DNA from: Parasponia andersonii
Lineage: Eukaryota > Streptophyta > Magnoliopsida > Rosales > Cannabaceae
Direction: 5' to 3'
Length of the DNA stretch: 64,000 nucleotides
Assembly: GCA_002914805.1 (NCBI GenBank)
Contig: JXTB01000066.1
Span: 483,225 to 547,224, forward strand
The position numbers were made by a program, and so were the translations under genes. Every line of letters starts with the position of its first letter. Within the stretch, counting starts at the first letter, position 1. This document shows, piece by piece, positions 1 through 12,156 of this stretch. The notes under the pieces were generated by a model. That model was given only the letters and a program-made list of their open reading frames with translations. It did no database searches and had not been told where the DNA came from.

Positions 1-854
1 CCAACTTCCAAGCGTTTAATTGTAGCCATTTTTCTGAAAATAAGGTTTCAAATTTTGCTCTTTATTTTAAAAAGGAAAAAAGTGTAGATCCAAGTACCTA
101 ACGGCTAATGCTGACATTATGCATTGATAATACATATATATATAAGTATATATTTACTTCATTTGGCATATTATCCGTACGTACAATGCGGCATGTGAAC
201 ATACATATTGATAAAAGAAAAAAAAAATACTCCAAACTTATTATTGGCCAATATTTGTATAACTATTTAATTTGTATCTATTTTTTTTTAGAAAGGATTT
301 TGTATATCTATTATTATCCAGTGCGGTATGTGACTAGTATACCACTATGTACAGTTATATATACAATAGGCTAATAATAATTTTGTGCTAATATTCTATT
401 AATCTATAGTTTAATCCCACTTTGATATTGGTTAGTAAAGTGATTAACATAAATAAATTGGGTATTGGGCCATTGTCACAAAGGTCACAATTTTTGCCCA
501 GACTGGTGGTGGTGGGTGGCACGTGCCTGGAGGACAATTAGCTTGATGTTTAGTTGGTTGGATGGGATACGCACCAGTGCTGCGGAATAACGTAACTCTC
601 AAGTAATCTTCGTTTCTTGACTGCCAAATATGTGTTGGACATACCTGACCCACTAATATGTGACATTTTTTTTTCCTCGTATGTAAGAATTAATTACTTT
701 GCCTTGGCCAAGTTTACATATATTTTCTCTTTTTTCTTTTTTTCTTTCTTGAAGGGTCAAATTAACACATTCTTTTTTTTCAGCTGTAAATAAACCGACC
801 GACCAAAAATCTTGATAGCGTTCCCTATTTAATATGGCTTTAAAAGAAGAGCTC
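1..854. other. AT-rich intergenic spacer
   Basis: I see no gene here. The stretch is AT-rich with poly-T runs and short (TA)n tracts. The small open frames have low-complexity translations and no domain I recognise. A slightly more GC-balanced patch at about 480-650 also reads as nothing I can name. Confidence 0.6.
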
Positions 855-859
855 TATTT

Positions 860-3376
860 CCTAAAATCCTAAATTTTGTAAGAGTAATTAAATAATTTTA
901 ATTCAAGGGCATTTTGATAATTTTATATTTTCAGATTAATCACATAAAAATTGGAAAATATTTCAAATTATATCAATGGTGTTGAACCTAGACAAAATAA
1001 AATTTGGGCAAAAGTGAAAAAGAAATTACCAATCGAGGACAAAAATATAATTAAGGACGGACTAAAGTAAAAGAATTTTTTTAAAATTTGTTGCCAAAGT
1101 AGAATTTCAGAACCTTTTTTTCGGTCCGCTCAGGTAGTGACATATGCCCCACTACCAACAATTTCTAAAAATTGCATAAAAACTCCGACCTTTTTTCTTC
1201 TTCTTCGTGAAGATCCCTGAAGCCACACTCTCTATTACTATTCACCACCACGCCATCAGCCACCGTCATACCTGACATGCCTACCCGCCCTAACTGAAAG
1301 CCCCCGACGAACCAGTACCGGGTGTTGCTGCTGTGAACTGCCGCTCTTCGCCAGAGAAAAGACTGCCCGAAATCACCGTCACCAAATGATTTTTCGCTCG
1401 CTGTTTCTTCCTCCGACGTCTGATCAACTCGCCGTTGCCATCGTTGAACTCTTCTCGACATCAGCTTTCATTCCGACCACTCTCGGCCTCTAACTCGGCT
1501 CCGGTGAGAAGTTGGTTACTGTAGCATTTTGTAATGTTAAAATTTTGTGGTCTTTTTCTAATTCTCTGAAAACCAAAAGGACACCCGTGTGTCTAATCTT
1601 ACCGAGTCGGAGGGGCACCAAATGCCTACACCTACCGAATGGATATAGTCAGAAAACAAACTTCGCGCGGGTTTACGGGCTCTCACCAAAGGCAGATGTA
1701 CTAGTCCATCTATTACAACACCGTGATGTCTAAGATGACTTTCATGTATGATCATATGAAATGTACAATATGTGGAGTCTCAACAAACTATGCAATAGTT
1801 TAATATTATAGACACGCTCTGATTTTTAAATAGAAATCCATTTTGTACTTAAAAATTCAAAAACATTGTTCTTAAGATTTAACCAAATCCCAAGATTAAA
1901 ACTAGTACAAAATTACGCATTAAAAATCAAGAGCAATCCACAATGTTTCACAAGTTCACAATTCATTAAAATAATTATTTAAATAATTTAATTTAATAAA
2001 ATCATGAAATTTATTTTTCAGAATAAATTCTAACTTTAATGAAAAATAATAGAAAATAAGAAAATTGAATCTCCTACTCGAAATAGTAATTATGCTAGCT
2101 TAGCTAGAAAAGTCTTATGTTGATTAGCTAGTTGTTCAGACGGTCGTTTCTGGATTCCAACACGTTCACTTGAAAAAGTGAATTTCCAAATGGAGCCTCA
2201 GATTGAGAAACAGAGGTCCCCACTGAATTCATAACACCCAAAAACATTGGGTTAGATATAAAGTTTGTTGAAAACGGGTTCCAGTACAGAATCAATTTGT
2301 GGCATGCAAAACGATGCAATTCACAAACTATTATCTCGATTTTCGCGCTACTTCGGAAAATAGTGATATTTTATATCAAAATTCATGTCCCGATCTCACT
2401 AAGTCTAAATTCGAAGTTAAAACTCAGTTTCGAAGTCCCAAGCACTAAATCAGCTCAAAAATCCGAAAATTATAAAAATACCAGATTTTAAAAAGAATTA
2501 GAAAAATGCCACTTTTTCATATCGATAATTAACGATCTTCCAGTTAGCGTTTCAACACTTCAAAATTATGAGATTTCATGTTTCTTTCTCCTCTTTCACG
2601 TGATATAATTTTCTCTGGCAAAATAACTCAGAGAGTACTCAATACATGTAGTACAAGCTGCTCTAGTCGTGATGATGCTGAGAGCTAATGTAAAGTGTTG
2701 ATTTATGTGATGTACAATTATGTCTATTTTATTATGATTTTTTATATGTTTAATCTGGACATCTAGTTTTGATTTTGGTATGGTTTTCTATATATGTTTT
2801 GAAAGCTTAATATTTATAAAAATGATTTCTAGTATAACTAACCATGCATGTATTTTGATAATTATAAAAGAACTTTCCCAAAAAGAAAAATTGGGTAAAC
2901 TATTAGGTATTTTATGCTCACCCTCTATACTTTCTCCACAAGTGGTGTCTAGTGTGACATTGACGACCAGCAAGCAGATTAAAGAGTTATCTTTTACTCA
3001 TAATTCTTGACTTAGTAATGCTAGGAGTGCAGATTTAAGACTTGTGTTTAAGTCTTATTTAATAAATGGATTATGCTACTTGAATATGTTTGTAAAATAT
3101 ATATATATATATATATTTCATATTAGTCTAATGTTGAGGTGTGAATGGTGATGCTCGATTAATTATTTGAATTCGGTTCTTCTATATTATTCAATCTATG
3201 TTTACTGGTAACTATGAACTATGGGATAAGCTCACTAGTTAGAATTTCAAATGTTTTTATTTATCGTGTCATTTTAAAAGTTCAAAACTCTTAAAACCTT
3301 TTCTTTATAAAGTAAGGAATTTCTAATTATAGTGAAATTCTCATTCCACCACTGTCGCGGGATTTGGGTTGTGACA
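860..3376 (+). mobile_element. Solo LTR, Ty3/gypsy chromovirus (Tekay-like family)
   Basis: A fossil solo LTR of about 2.5 kb. Its outer parts match, in the same orientation, the LTR of the chromovirus at 37206-39365: the start near 860, the 'ggtgagaagttgg' block near 1505, the block at about 2880-3030, and the terminal 'gggttgtgaca' at 3366-3376. The 5-bp direct repeat TATTT (855-859 and 3377-3381) flanks it. A middle stretch of about 1.1 kb (roughly 1570-2645) aligns to the family only on the opposite strand, as if inverted inside the LTR. No coding region belongs to it. Family assignment rests on the linked gag and RT of the 37 kb copy. Confidence 0.75.
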
Positions 3377-3381
3377 TATTT

Positions 3382-3806
3382 AGTTTAGATCTATTCAATT
3401 TGATGTCTTAATTGCAATTATTTTGTTTTTCATTTTAGAATATGCATTTATAAGCATTAATTTCAAGGTCCACATTTTATTAGCAATATATGAGAGCTAA
3501 CCCTAGAATTTATTTCAAGGTTTACATATACGGGAGGAACTTTCACATGTAACTTTAACTAATAACACAACACTATTGGGATTATGTACACGTTCAAATA
3601 GCTAAGGTAGTATAATGATTTTGATTACGGAAAACAATAATGGTGCGACTCTACAAAGTAAAAGACTTTTAGTCACATACGTACGTATGTCAAAGTCATG
3701 TCTTGCTAAACAGAGAGTAGACCACATCCAGAAAAATGAAAAAGCAACGTTTTATTCTTTTTCTAGAAAAAAAGAAAGAAGATCCTTGAATTTAACATAT
3801 TATTGG
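3382..3806. other. Spacer between two solo LTRs
   Basis: About 430 bp of AT-rich sequence separate the two tail-to-tail LTRs. A short open frame at 3615-3839 runs into the neighbouring LTR and resembles nothing I know. I see no other feature. Confidence 0.5.
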
Positions 3807-3811
3807 GTACA

Positions 3812-6800
3812 TGTCATGACCGAAAATCTAAGGTCGTGACTTTTAGTAATTTTAAGTGAAAATAGTGATGAATAGTAGTTTCTAAAATTTCAGAAAAATT
3901 TAAGTACTTGAAATTTAAGTTTAGTCCTCAAAAGTAAATAAATTACGAGATTGGACAAATTTAAAAATCATAATATTATCTACCAGTTTTAAATTTTCAA
4001 GTAAATTTTTCATTTTAAGATGAGAGAAAATCCTAATTAACTAGTTTACATAAAATTATTTTATTTTCTAAGTACTCGATTTAATAATAAAAATCATCCT
4101 CATATATCTATTTAGTAAATATATTACTATTGGCTAAATAAATTTAACTTAGGAAAAGGAAATTAATACCGAATACAAACCAACCAATGAAAAGGATTGG
4201 AATTGCAAATATATACCAAACATGCTTGCCAAGCCACCAGAATAATTACCACAAAATAGGTCAATACCTGAAATGGGAGGAAGTAGGGGGTGAGCACGAG
4301 AATGCTCAGTAGAAACTCAATCACCTTTTTGAGTGAATGCAATTATATCAAACTTGCATAGTTAATATATTTTCTAAAATCCATTTATAAACTAAATTTA
4401 TAAAACAAGTGGTATCCAGAATAATCACATATTCAAAACCAAAGTCAAAATTGCAAGATTGTACATATCATAAATCAACCCATCCTATGAGCTTACACCC
4501 TCACATCACAAACTAGAGGAACTCATACTACGTGTACTAAGTACTTTCTACCTAATATTTATCCCAAAAAACTAGAGGGACACCCATATGTCTAAGCCTA
4601 CCGAACCGAAGGGGCAACTGAATACCTACACCTACCGAATGAGAATAATCAGAAAAACTCCGTATGGTTTTACGGGCTCTCACCGAAGGCGGGTATACTA
4701 GTTCGCCTACTACAATAATGTGATGCGTAAGATATCTCTCATGTGTGATCATATAGAATGTACAATATGTAATAAAATATGAATAATAACCATACAATAC
4801 ATAACCAAATAATGCTTTAAAATTCAACTTGGTATTATTCTGGGATTTACTATACATGGGCAGCACACTGTTGTTTTACCCCATAGTTATAATATAAAAA
4901 TATGTATAACATTCATACAGTTTCTCTTCATAATCCAATAATTTTCAATAATTTATTATAATATCATTTATTCACGATTTTTCACAAAAATAGTTATAAT
5001 GAAAATTTTCAAATTAAAACATGTATAAAATCTGGTACTTGAATTCCTACCTCGAGATAGTAGTTATGTTGAGCTAACGACGCTAGAAATATCCTCAATT
5101 GATCATCTGGTTGTTCAGACAGTCGTTCTCGGATCTCCTCACATTCACTAGAAAAGTTGACTTTTCAAACGGAGCCTCAGATTGAGAAACAGAGGTAACC
5201 ATTGAATTCAGAACACCCAAAAATATTGCGTTAGATATAAAATTTGTCGAAAACGAGTTTCAGTGCAGGACCAGTCTGTGGCACGCAAAACGGTGCTATT
5301 CACAAGCTATTTTCTCGATTTTTGTGCCACTTCAAAAAATAGTGGTATTTTATATTAAAATTCATGTTTCTGAGCTCACTGAGTCCAAATTTGAAGTCAG
5401 AACTCAGTTTCGAGGTCCCGAGCATTAAATTGGCTCAAAAATTTGAGAATTATAAAAATACCATATTTGGAACATAATTAGAAAAATGCCATATTTTCAT
5501 TTCGATAATTAACAATCTTCCGGTTACCATTTCAACACTTCAAAATTGTGAGATTTCTGTTGGGAATATGCCCTTGAAAGCAGTTTCTTTATTTGGTATT
5601 TTAAACAATGTTTATTGGATTTAAGTATTATCTATTTGTTGTTAATAAATTCTATATTATGTCCCAATAATATATATGTGATGTTTATGTTTTCTATTAT
5701 GCAAACATCTAAAAGTTTCCATGACTAATAATGAGTAATAAATGATTGTTCATGTGAAGTGTTACATGTGGGAGACTAAATTATTTATTTCATTATGTCT
5801 AAATTAAAAGTTCACATTCTACAAATAAAGATGGAATACTTTTTTTTGCTATAGAATATAGTGTTATCTATTTCAACGGGATTGATGAAGTCTCCAATCA
5901 TCGAAGTATCTGACTTTGGATAAAAACACTAGTGCTTTATAAGAAAGTTATAAGTGCATTGAACTAGACCAAGCGAAAATAGAATTTGAGGTTAAGTGTC
6001 GTAACTCAATATTTTATCTTTCACTAATCTAGTATTATTATAAAATTACCTTAATCCTAGTGATTGACGAACTTACTTTCATGAGTTTCATCTTTTTGAC
6101 TTACCAAAGGACTAGTTTCGATTATATGGTTCGAACTCCGATATCTTAGAAGATAAAATTTGTGAATTGACGAGAACGCCTTTCATGATTTGGACACCAT
6201 GCATATAATGTCACTTTGAATTTTTTTAAGGACTTGGATAATAAAAAAACCAGGCACCAGGTATTCACTTTGTGAATTTGACTATGTTTGTATGGACAGT
6301 TATAAACACCGTAGTCAATTATTATCTATTAGATGAAAAATGACAACTCAAATGTAAATATGTACAAGAAGGGTAATACGGTAATTTCACCTCACTAGTA
6401 CGGCATTACATCGAGGGTATGTCTGTAGGTATAGTATATACTAAATGGATCAAGTTAATTAAAGTGTTAATTAGCTTCACAGAAAATATATGACATTTAG
6501 TCTAAGAGTGCAATATTGGGCCTATAGTGGAGTGTCCCAATATTAATAGATATGGCCCAGTCATAATTAAGAGTTGATAATAATTATGGATAGTTGGCCC
6601 ATTAGATTTCAGACTATTTGGATCCATAAGGTCCCCTATCTAGCTCACACATAGCCCAATAACTAATTGAATAGTCAGTTGAGCTCAATAAGCCCATTAG
6701 AGTTTACATCTCTTTAAATACTTAAGTAAAAAGTTCTCCTAAGTCACTCTAAGAATTGTACACACCTACTACAGTCCATTGACTGTAGATTTCGTGTGAC

Positions 6801-8006
6801 AGAGAGAAAAAGAGAGAGTGGGAGAGACGAGCCGCTGCGGGAGAAGTCCCGTGTTTGTTTATAGCTGCGAAAGGAGAGATACCCATGGTCGTAGATGTGC
6901 ACTCAATGAGAAAGAAGATCGTCTTCCGGATCATTCGCTCATCTCTCGTTGGGAATCAAGAAGGTACCCACACACCGGATCATTCAACAGACTCTATAGT
7001 ATAGATGGAAAGGCTCAGTGGTTGTGAAGCGCTTCCAGGTTTTATCTAAACCAAGATCCATGAATTGATTTATGTTAGATCAATGATCCTACGTTTTTGT
7101 TTTATAAAGTTTCAAGAAAATTTTAAAATACCTATTCCGCTGCGATCTTGATTTGTTTACAAAACGGTGGAAATTATTTTCGGAAAAATCATTTTTCAGA
7201 AATTTATTTTTTGGAATTTCCAGCAATTTCATGTTTCAATATCCTCTTTCACATGGTAAAATTTTCTCGGAATAAATAACTCAATTCTAAAATAATTACG
7301 AAAATACCATAAATATTTAATATTATAAAAGCTACAATTGTCAACTTCTTATCTGAGCCGAGTTAGAGGCTGAGAGTAGTCGGAAATGAATGTTGGAGTC
7401 GAGACGAGTTCAATGACGGCGACGGTGAGTTGTTCGGACGTCGGAGGAGGAAACGACGGCCAAAAATCCGATTCGATGATGCGATGTTCGGATCGCTTTT
7501 TCTCCGGTGAGGGGCAGCAAAACTAGACGGCAACACCAAGCGCTACTTCGTCAGCATCTTCTGGTCACGATAGGCAGGTGCGTCGGGCACGGTGATGGCT
7601 TGAGGAGCGACGAATGAATAGTAACCGATGGTGTGCTTGGGAGGGCATTGGTGAAGAAGAAGAAGAATTTGGGAGATTTATATGTAATTTTCAGAAACTG
7701 TAGTAGTGGGATACGTGGCATAATCTGGTTTGACCGAAAAAGTTTCTGAAATTCTACTTTTGCTACAAATTTTTAAAAATATTCTTTCACTTTAGTCCCT
7801 CCTTAATTACACTTTTATCCCCGATTTGTAATTTCTTTTTCACTTTTACCCCAAATGCACCTAGGTTTTATTTTGTCTAGGTTCAACACTAATAATTTAA
7901 TTTAAAAATAATTTCAAATTTTTATTTAATTAATCCGAATAGAATTACCAAAATACTCTTAAATTAAAATTACTTAATTACCCTTATAAAAATTTAGAAT
8001 TTTACG
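3812..8006 (-). mobile_element. Solo LTR, Ty3/gypsy chromovirus (Tekay-like), with nested insertion
   Basis: The same LTR family as at 860-3376 and 37206-39365, here on the minus strand and collinear with the 37 kb copy. Blocks at about 4250-4330, 4560-4760, 5040-5550, 7230-7700 and 7740-8006 align in reverse order. The end near 3812 reads 'tgtcatgacc', the complement of the family's 3' terminus. The flanks GTACA (3807-3811) and ATACA (8007-8011) look like a 5-bp target duplication with one change. Without the 1668-bp insertion at 5558-7225 the LTR is about 2.5 kb, matching its sister. No internal coding region remains. Confidence 0.75.
5558..7225 (+). mobile_element. Solo LTR, Ty1/copia (Angela/BARE-like), nested
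   Basis: The element begins TGTTGGGAATATGCCC and ends CCAGCA, and is flanked by a perfect 5-bp duplication ATTTC (5553-5557 and 7226-7230). A near full-length copy lies at 60794-62457, and the two agree over their whole length. The start resembles the BARE-1/Angela LTR start as I recall it, and the 1.67 kb length fits that lineage. A TTTAAATA promoter-like box near 6713 followed by a (GA)-rich leader near 6801-6830 fits an LTR promoter on the plus strand. No gag or pol is attached, so it is a solo LTR. Lineage is less sure than the solo-LTR call. Confidence 0.8.
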
Positions 8007-8146
8007 ATACATTTTACTCAAGATAAATATAGTTTGTTAGGCATTTTTATAATGTACGAAAATTAGGTATAAGCTAGAATATAGGTAACATATGAGGATT
8101 AGGATAAAATTTATAATTATATACATATGTATGCATATACATATAT

Positions 8147-8391
8147 GGGCACCAATCCAGTAGGTATTTTTTTTTTTTACCTATGCATAGGTATCAATTT
8201 GGCTAATAAAAATTTAGCATGCACATTTTTTTATTGTAAAAAGTAAGAGAGAGAAAGAGCATTAATGATACACGTCTTTTTATGCACTTCATTATAGCCA
8301 TTGAATCACTATTAAATAGTGATCCAATTGCTAAAAAAAAATACATACCCATAGGTAAAAAAAAAAAAAATACCTATTGGATTGGCAACTT
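8147..8391. mobile_element. MITE in a (TA)n tract, family A copy 1
   Basis: About 245 bp with inverted ends: the left end reads 'accaatccagtaggta', poly-T, 'acctatg', and the right end is its near complement ('cataggta', poly-A, 'tacctattggattggcaac'). Both sides abut TA-rich microsatellite sequence (8121-8146 and 8391-8416). There is no coding capacity. A related pair lies at 16333-16800. The superfamily is not certain; insertion into (TA)n resembles the rice Micron MITEs. Confidence 0.7.
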
Positions 8392-8416
8392 ATATGTATA
8401 TATATATATATATATA

Positions 8417-10998
8417 AAAAGTTCATAGAGAATATTGCGCATGATATTGACCTTAATTTGTTTGTTTCTTTTTCTTTTTCTCTTTTTTTTTCTTTTTCTT
8501 ATATTTTATAGATATGAAACGTAGACATGGTTGTTTGTACGTATTTTTAACAACTGATGTAAGACTATGGACATGGTTAAGACTATTTCTAAAGGTAAAT
8601 TAATGAATTAAAAAAAATACAGGACCTTTTTTTTCTGGGATAAGCAGAAAGCGTGCGTCTTAGACTTTATTTAATTTTCACTTATTACTAGCTACTAGCT
8701 AGCTAATTATTGTATTCATTTTTCAGAAGAAAACCGAGTTGGTTCCTTTCCTAAATATTATTTCAAAACAGTTCAACGATATTTAAATCAATAAATTTAC
8801 ATTTATAACTATATATAGATGTACATGTACGTTAATATTTTTTACCCCATCTAACATGTCGAAATAAGTTAGTGTAGATTATAATATTGTACATAAATAC
8901 TATTATACAATATACTATTTAAAAATATTGAACTTAAGTTTTACAATGGATTAGTTCTGTGGGTTTAGTTTGATGAAAGGTAAAAACCAAACCTTCTTTA
9001 CATAGTGGAAACAAGATTAATGACATGTGGACAAAATCAAAGAAAATGACCTACTTGTCTTATTAATTAGTGTTATAATGGATGAGTTATATACGATGTG
9101 ACTGGACTAGAATATGTCTAATTAGAGATAGACATTAAGAACTGGGAATATTGGAAGTACATTAGAGAATGTAGAACGTCACTATTAATTAACATTAAAA
9201 AAATAATAACAACAATTATTTAAACAAATGCATTGAATCTAGTAACTTCTTCAGTTCTTCGTTTTGGTGTAAGTCGATTTTCAGCCCTGCTGTGTTGAAT
9301 CTCCCTAGCGAAAGAGAATATATATTAAATTGTTAAAGTGATCAGAGAAAATACCACATGTTTAAATTATGTATAATTGTTTCGATCGAAAAAGGTAGAA
9401 GTCAAGGAAAATTATAAGAAAGAGTGAACAATTTTTTAATTTATTTATGGGAAAAAAATTACATTTCGTAACAGATAAGAGAAATGAAAATAGAGGAGAC
9501 TACTAAAATAAGAAATTAAAGAAACTCAACGCATCATTTCTAATCCCCCTACTTTTTTTTTTGAAAAAAAAAAATTATCTTGTCTCTATACTCTTAACTT
9601 GCTCTCCATTCTTTTCTTAAAAAAGAAAAAGAAAAAAAAAAGGTTGAGAAATTCAAACTTTATTATATTTAAGTACTTGAACTAGATGGTGTGTGATTCA
9701 TATGTACCAGTACACAAGCTATTAGCTAAACATGCGAACACAACTTTACATTAATGGTTTGTTCTTCTAATTAGACTCAAAATGGTCCTATTGATTTCTC
9801 TGTCATATATATCTTGTCCTACCAACAGAGAAATAGTTTCCATCTTCAAAATTTATGAATCGGATATAGAGAGTTAAAAATATAGCGTATAATTTTTAGT
9901 TTTGACAGTTAGTTATTAATACATTAGAATAGATAATGAAACTGAAAAATGAGACAAGATTTGCTTCTAAGTTCTACATGGTTATCTTTTTTTTTTCCCC
10001 TTTCTTTCTTTGTTCTTTAATTTCTTTTGCTTGTTTTCATTTTAGTGTTAGCATTCGTCAAGAGCACATGTTTTAATATATATTAATTTGGCTGGAACTT
10101 GACAGAATATTTGTATGGAAGGAACATGCAGCTTCTATATTAAAATGTTACCAGTTAAGTATACAAGATACATATTATGTAATAAAGAATTGCTATCACA
10201 TGCATCTTTACATTTTAATAAGAGTACTATAGAAATAAAAAATGATGATAGCTTCATGTCATGTAGATTGCAGAAGAATATGGTTGGTTTTAATTTTTTT
10301 ACTCTTTCGAAATTACCTTGCATCAAATTTAAGCTAACTCAAAATCTAAATTTATGAAAATGATATGTGGGAATCGTAGATATTACACTATCCACAAAAT
10401 CAAAGAGAAAAAATAAAATAAGAGAGTACGGAGGAGAAAATTTGCTTTAATTGTACACCAAAGAATGGGTGGCCAAAATTTAAAAAATAAATAAATAAAA
10501 ACAAGTAGAGACACCCAAATCATAGAAACTTTAGGCGAAGATAGCTTCGATAAGAACCATAAACGTTCAAACAACCCATGATTCTCAAAACAGAAAATTC
10601 CATCAGCAAAATTGTTTAATCTATCCACCCGAAAAAAGTAAAATAAAAATAAAAATTGAAATAAAAAAATACATTAATATGATTACTACGACCGACCATA
10701 GATCCCATGGGCCCATTACTTCTGTTTACATAAGACACAGACAACTCAGCAAGACCCACAAATCTTCTAAGGACGGCTATGAGCCTTCAATTTCGTATAC
10801 AACACATGCACTGAAAAAAAACAAAAAAAAAAAAAGGAGGAGCCATCTCAAAAAAGAAAAAGGCAGATCAGATCAATATGTCCCACCCATGAGCTCAACA
10901 CTGTGAAACCATCACATTACTAGGCCCCACAACACAAGCTAGCAGAAAGAAAACCTTTATTTTTCCCTAATTCTTACCATTGGCTATTGATCTTTTGG
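8417..10998. other. AT-rich intergenic spacer
   Basis: No gene recognised. The sequence has many homopolymer tracts (for example near 9550-9640), scattered short open frames without recognisable domains, and no clear terminal repeats. Small overlapping open frames at 10115-10357 and 10383-10628 are on opposite strands and of low complexity. Confidence 0.5.
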
Positions 10999-11628
10999 AG
11001 TGTTGGGTTGTGAGGAAAGAGCGTTACAATGGAAGGACCGTTCCACTAAATTACTTATTTTTTTCGTTTAGTTTTTAGTTTAAAATGTGAAATTAGAATT
11101 TTCGTTCCGATGGAAACTTATTTTCATTAATTGGTGTAATTTTGTTTAAATTATTTCTCTTAAGGAATCATCATTTCATTTCATAAATTATAATTAAATT
11201 GATATTATTTCTTTTTTTTTTCCAACAAAACGTAAACTTTCTTACATGCATTTAGGAATTTTAATATTAGTAATATTCATTATTTCTCATTTTGCACACA
11301 TATAGAAATATTATTTTCCAGATTTTCAATATACAATTTTATTTTTATTACTTTTTTAAGATTAAGTTACTCACTGATATTTAAAAATAATTTATCATTT
11401 TTTAAATCATAATAGTAATAGTTACTACCAAATTGAAAATAAATTTTTGTAATTTATTTTATTATGATATTACTAATTAATTATATAAAATAATAAACTT
11501 TTTAATCCGAAATAATAACTTTTTATCAATTAAATTTTAATAATTAAAAAATATATATAAAATTCAGAAAATAAAATTATAATCGACACAAATACTTATT
11601 CCATTTCATTCCACTATTAATCAAACAC
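10999..11628. mobile_element. Possible degenerate MITE
   Basis: The left edge reads 'gtgttgggttgtgagg'. The right edge, on the complement, reads 'gtgtttgattaatagtgg'. Both are followed by 'aatg(a)aatgga'-like sequence. This weak inverted similarity, together with a very AT-rich core, resembles the GTGTTTGGTT-type MITEs common in plants. Target duplications are not clear. Confidence 0.3.
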
Positions 11629-12156
11629 AGTAATTCTTATTCTACTAACTACTAATGATTTTAATTTGCAACGAAACCATAGAATATAGTTTCGAATTCG
11701 ATATATATTAATGGTTTATGTCATTAGAAGCAATTCTTTTTGTACTGTCAGAGTATTGTCAAATTTTATAAAATTTGCTTAAGAAAGTAATGAACATGAG
11801 ATCATATGCAGCTGCATTGTGCTCTGAAAGGACTAAAATTTTGGTAGAGAAACCAGGTGGTCAATATATGTCCGGTGTAGTCAAACTAATATTAGAATAT
11901 GAATCAATACAAATAATTATATATGCATCCAAACATCCCTGGTTGAGACCAAAAACTTGATTATTTTATTTAGATCTACACACATAACTATGTTTTTAAC
12001 ATTTTTCAATGAGGGAGGCATCACCATCGATCTATATACAAAGAGCTGCTATCCTGATCATCTCTTGGGTTTTTTGGGTTACAAAACATTTTTCTCCAAT
12101 CCCTCAAATTTTTGGGATTAATCCTCTCTTAGAAAAGCTTGGATTTTGTTCTTTTT

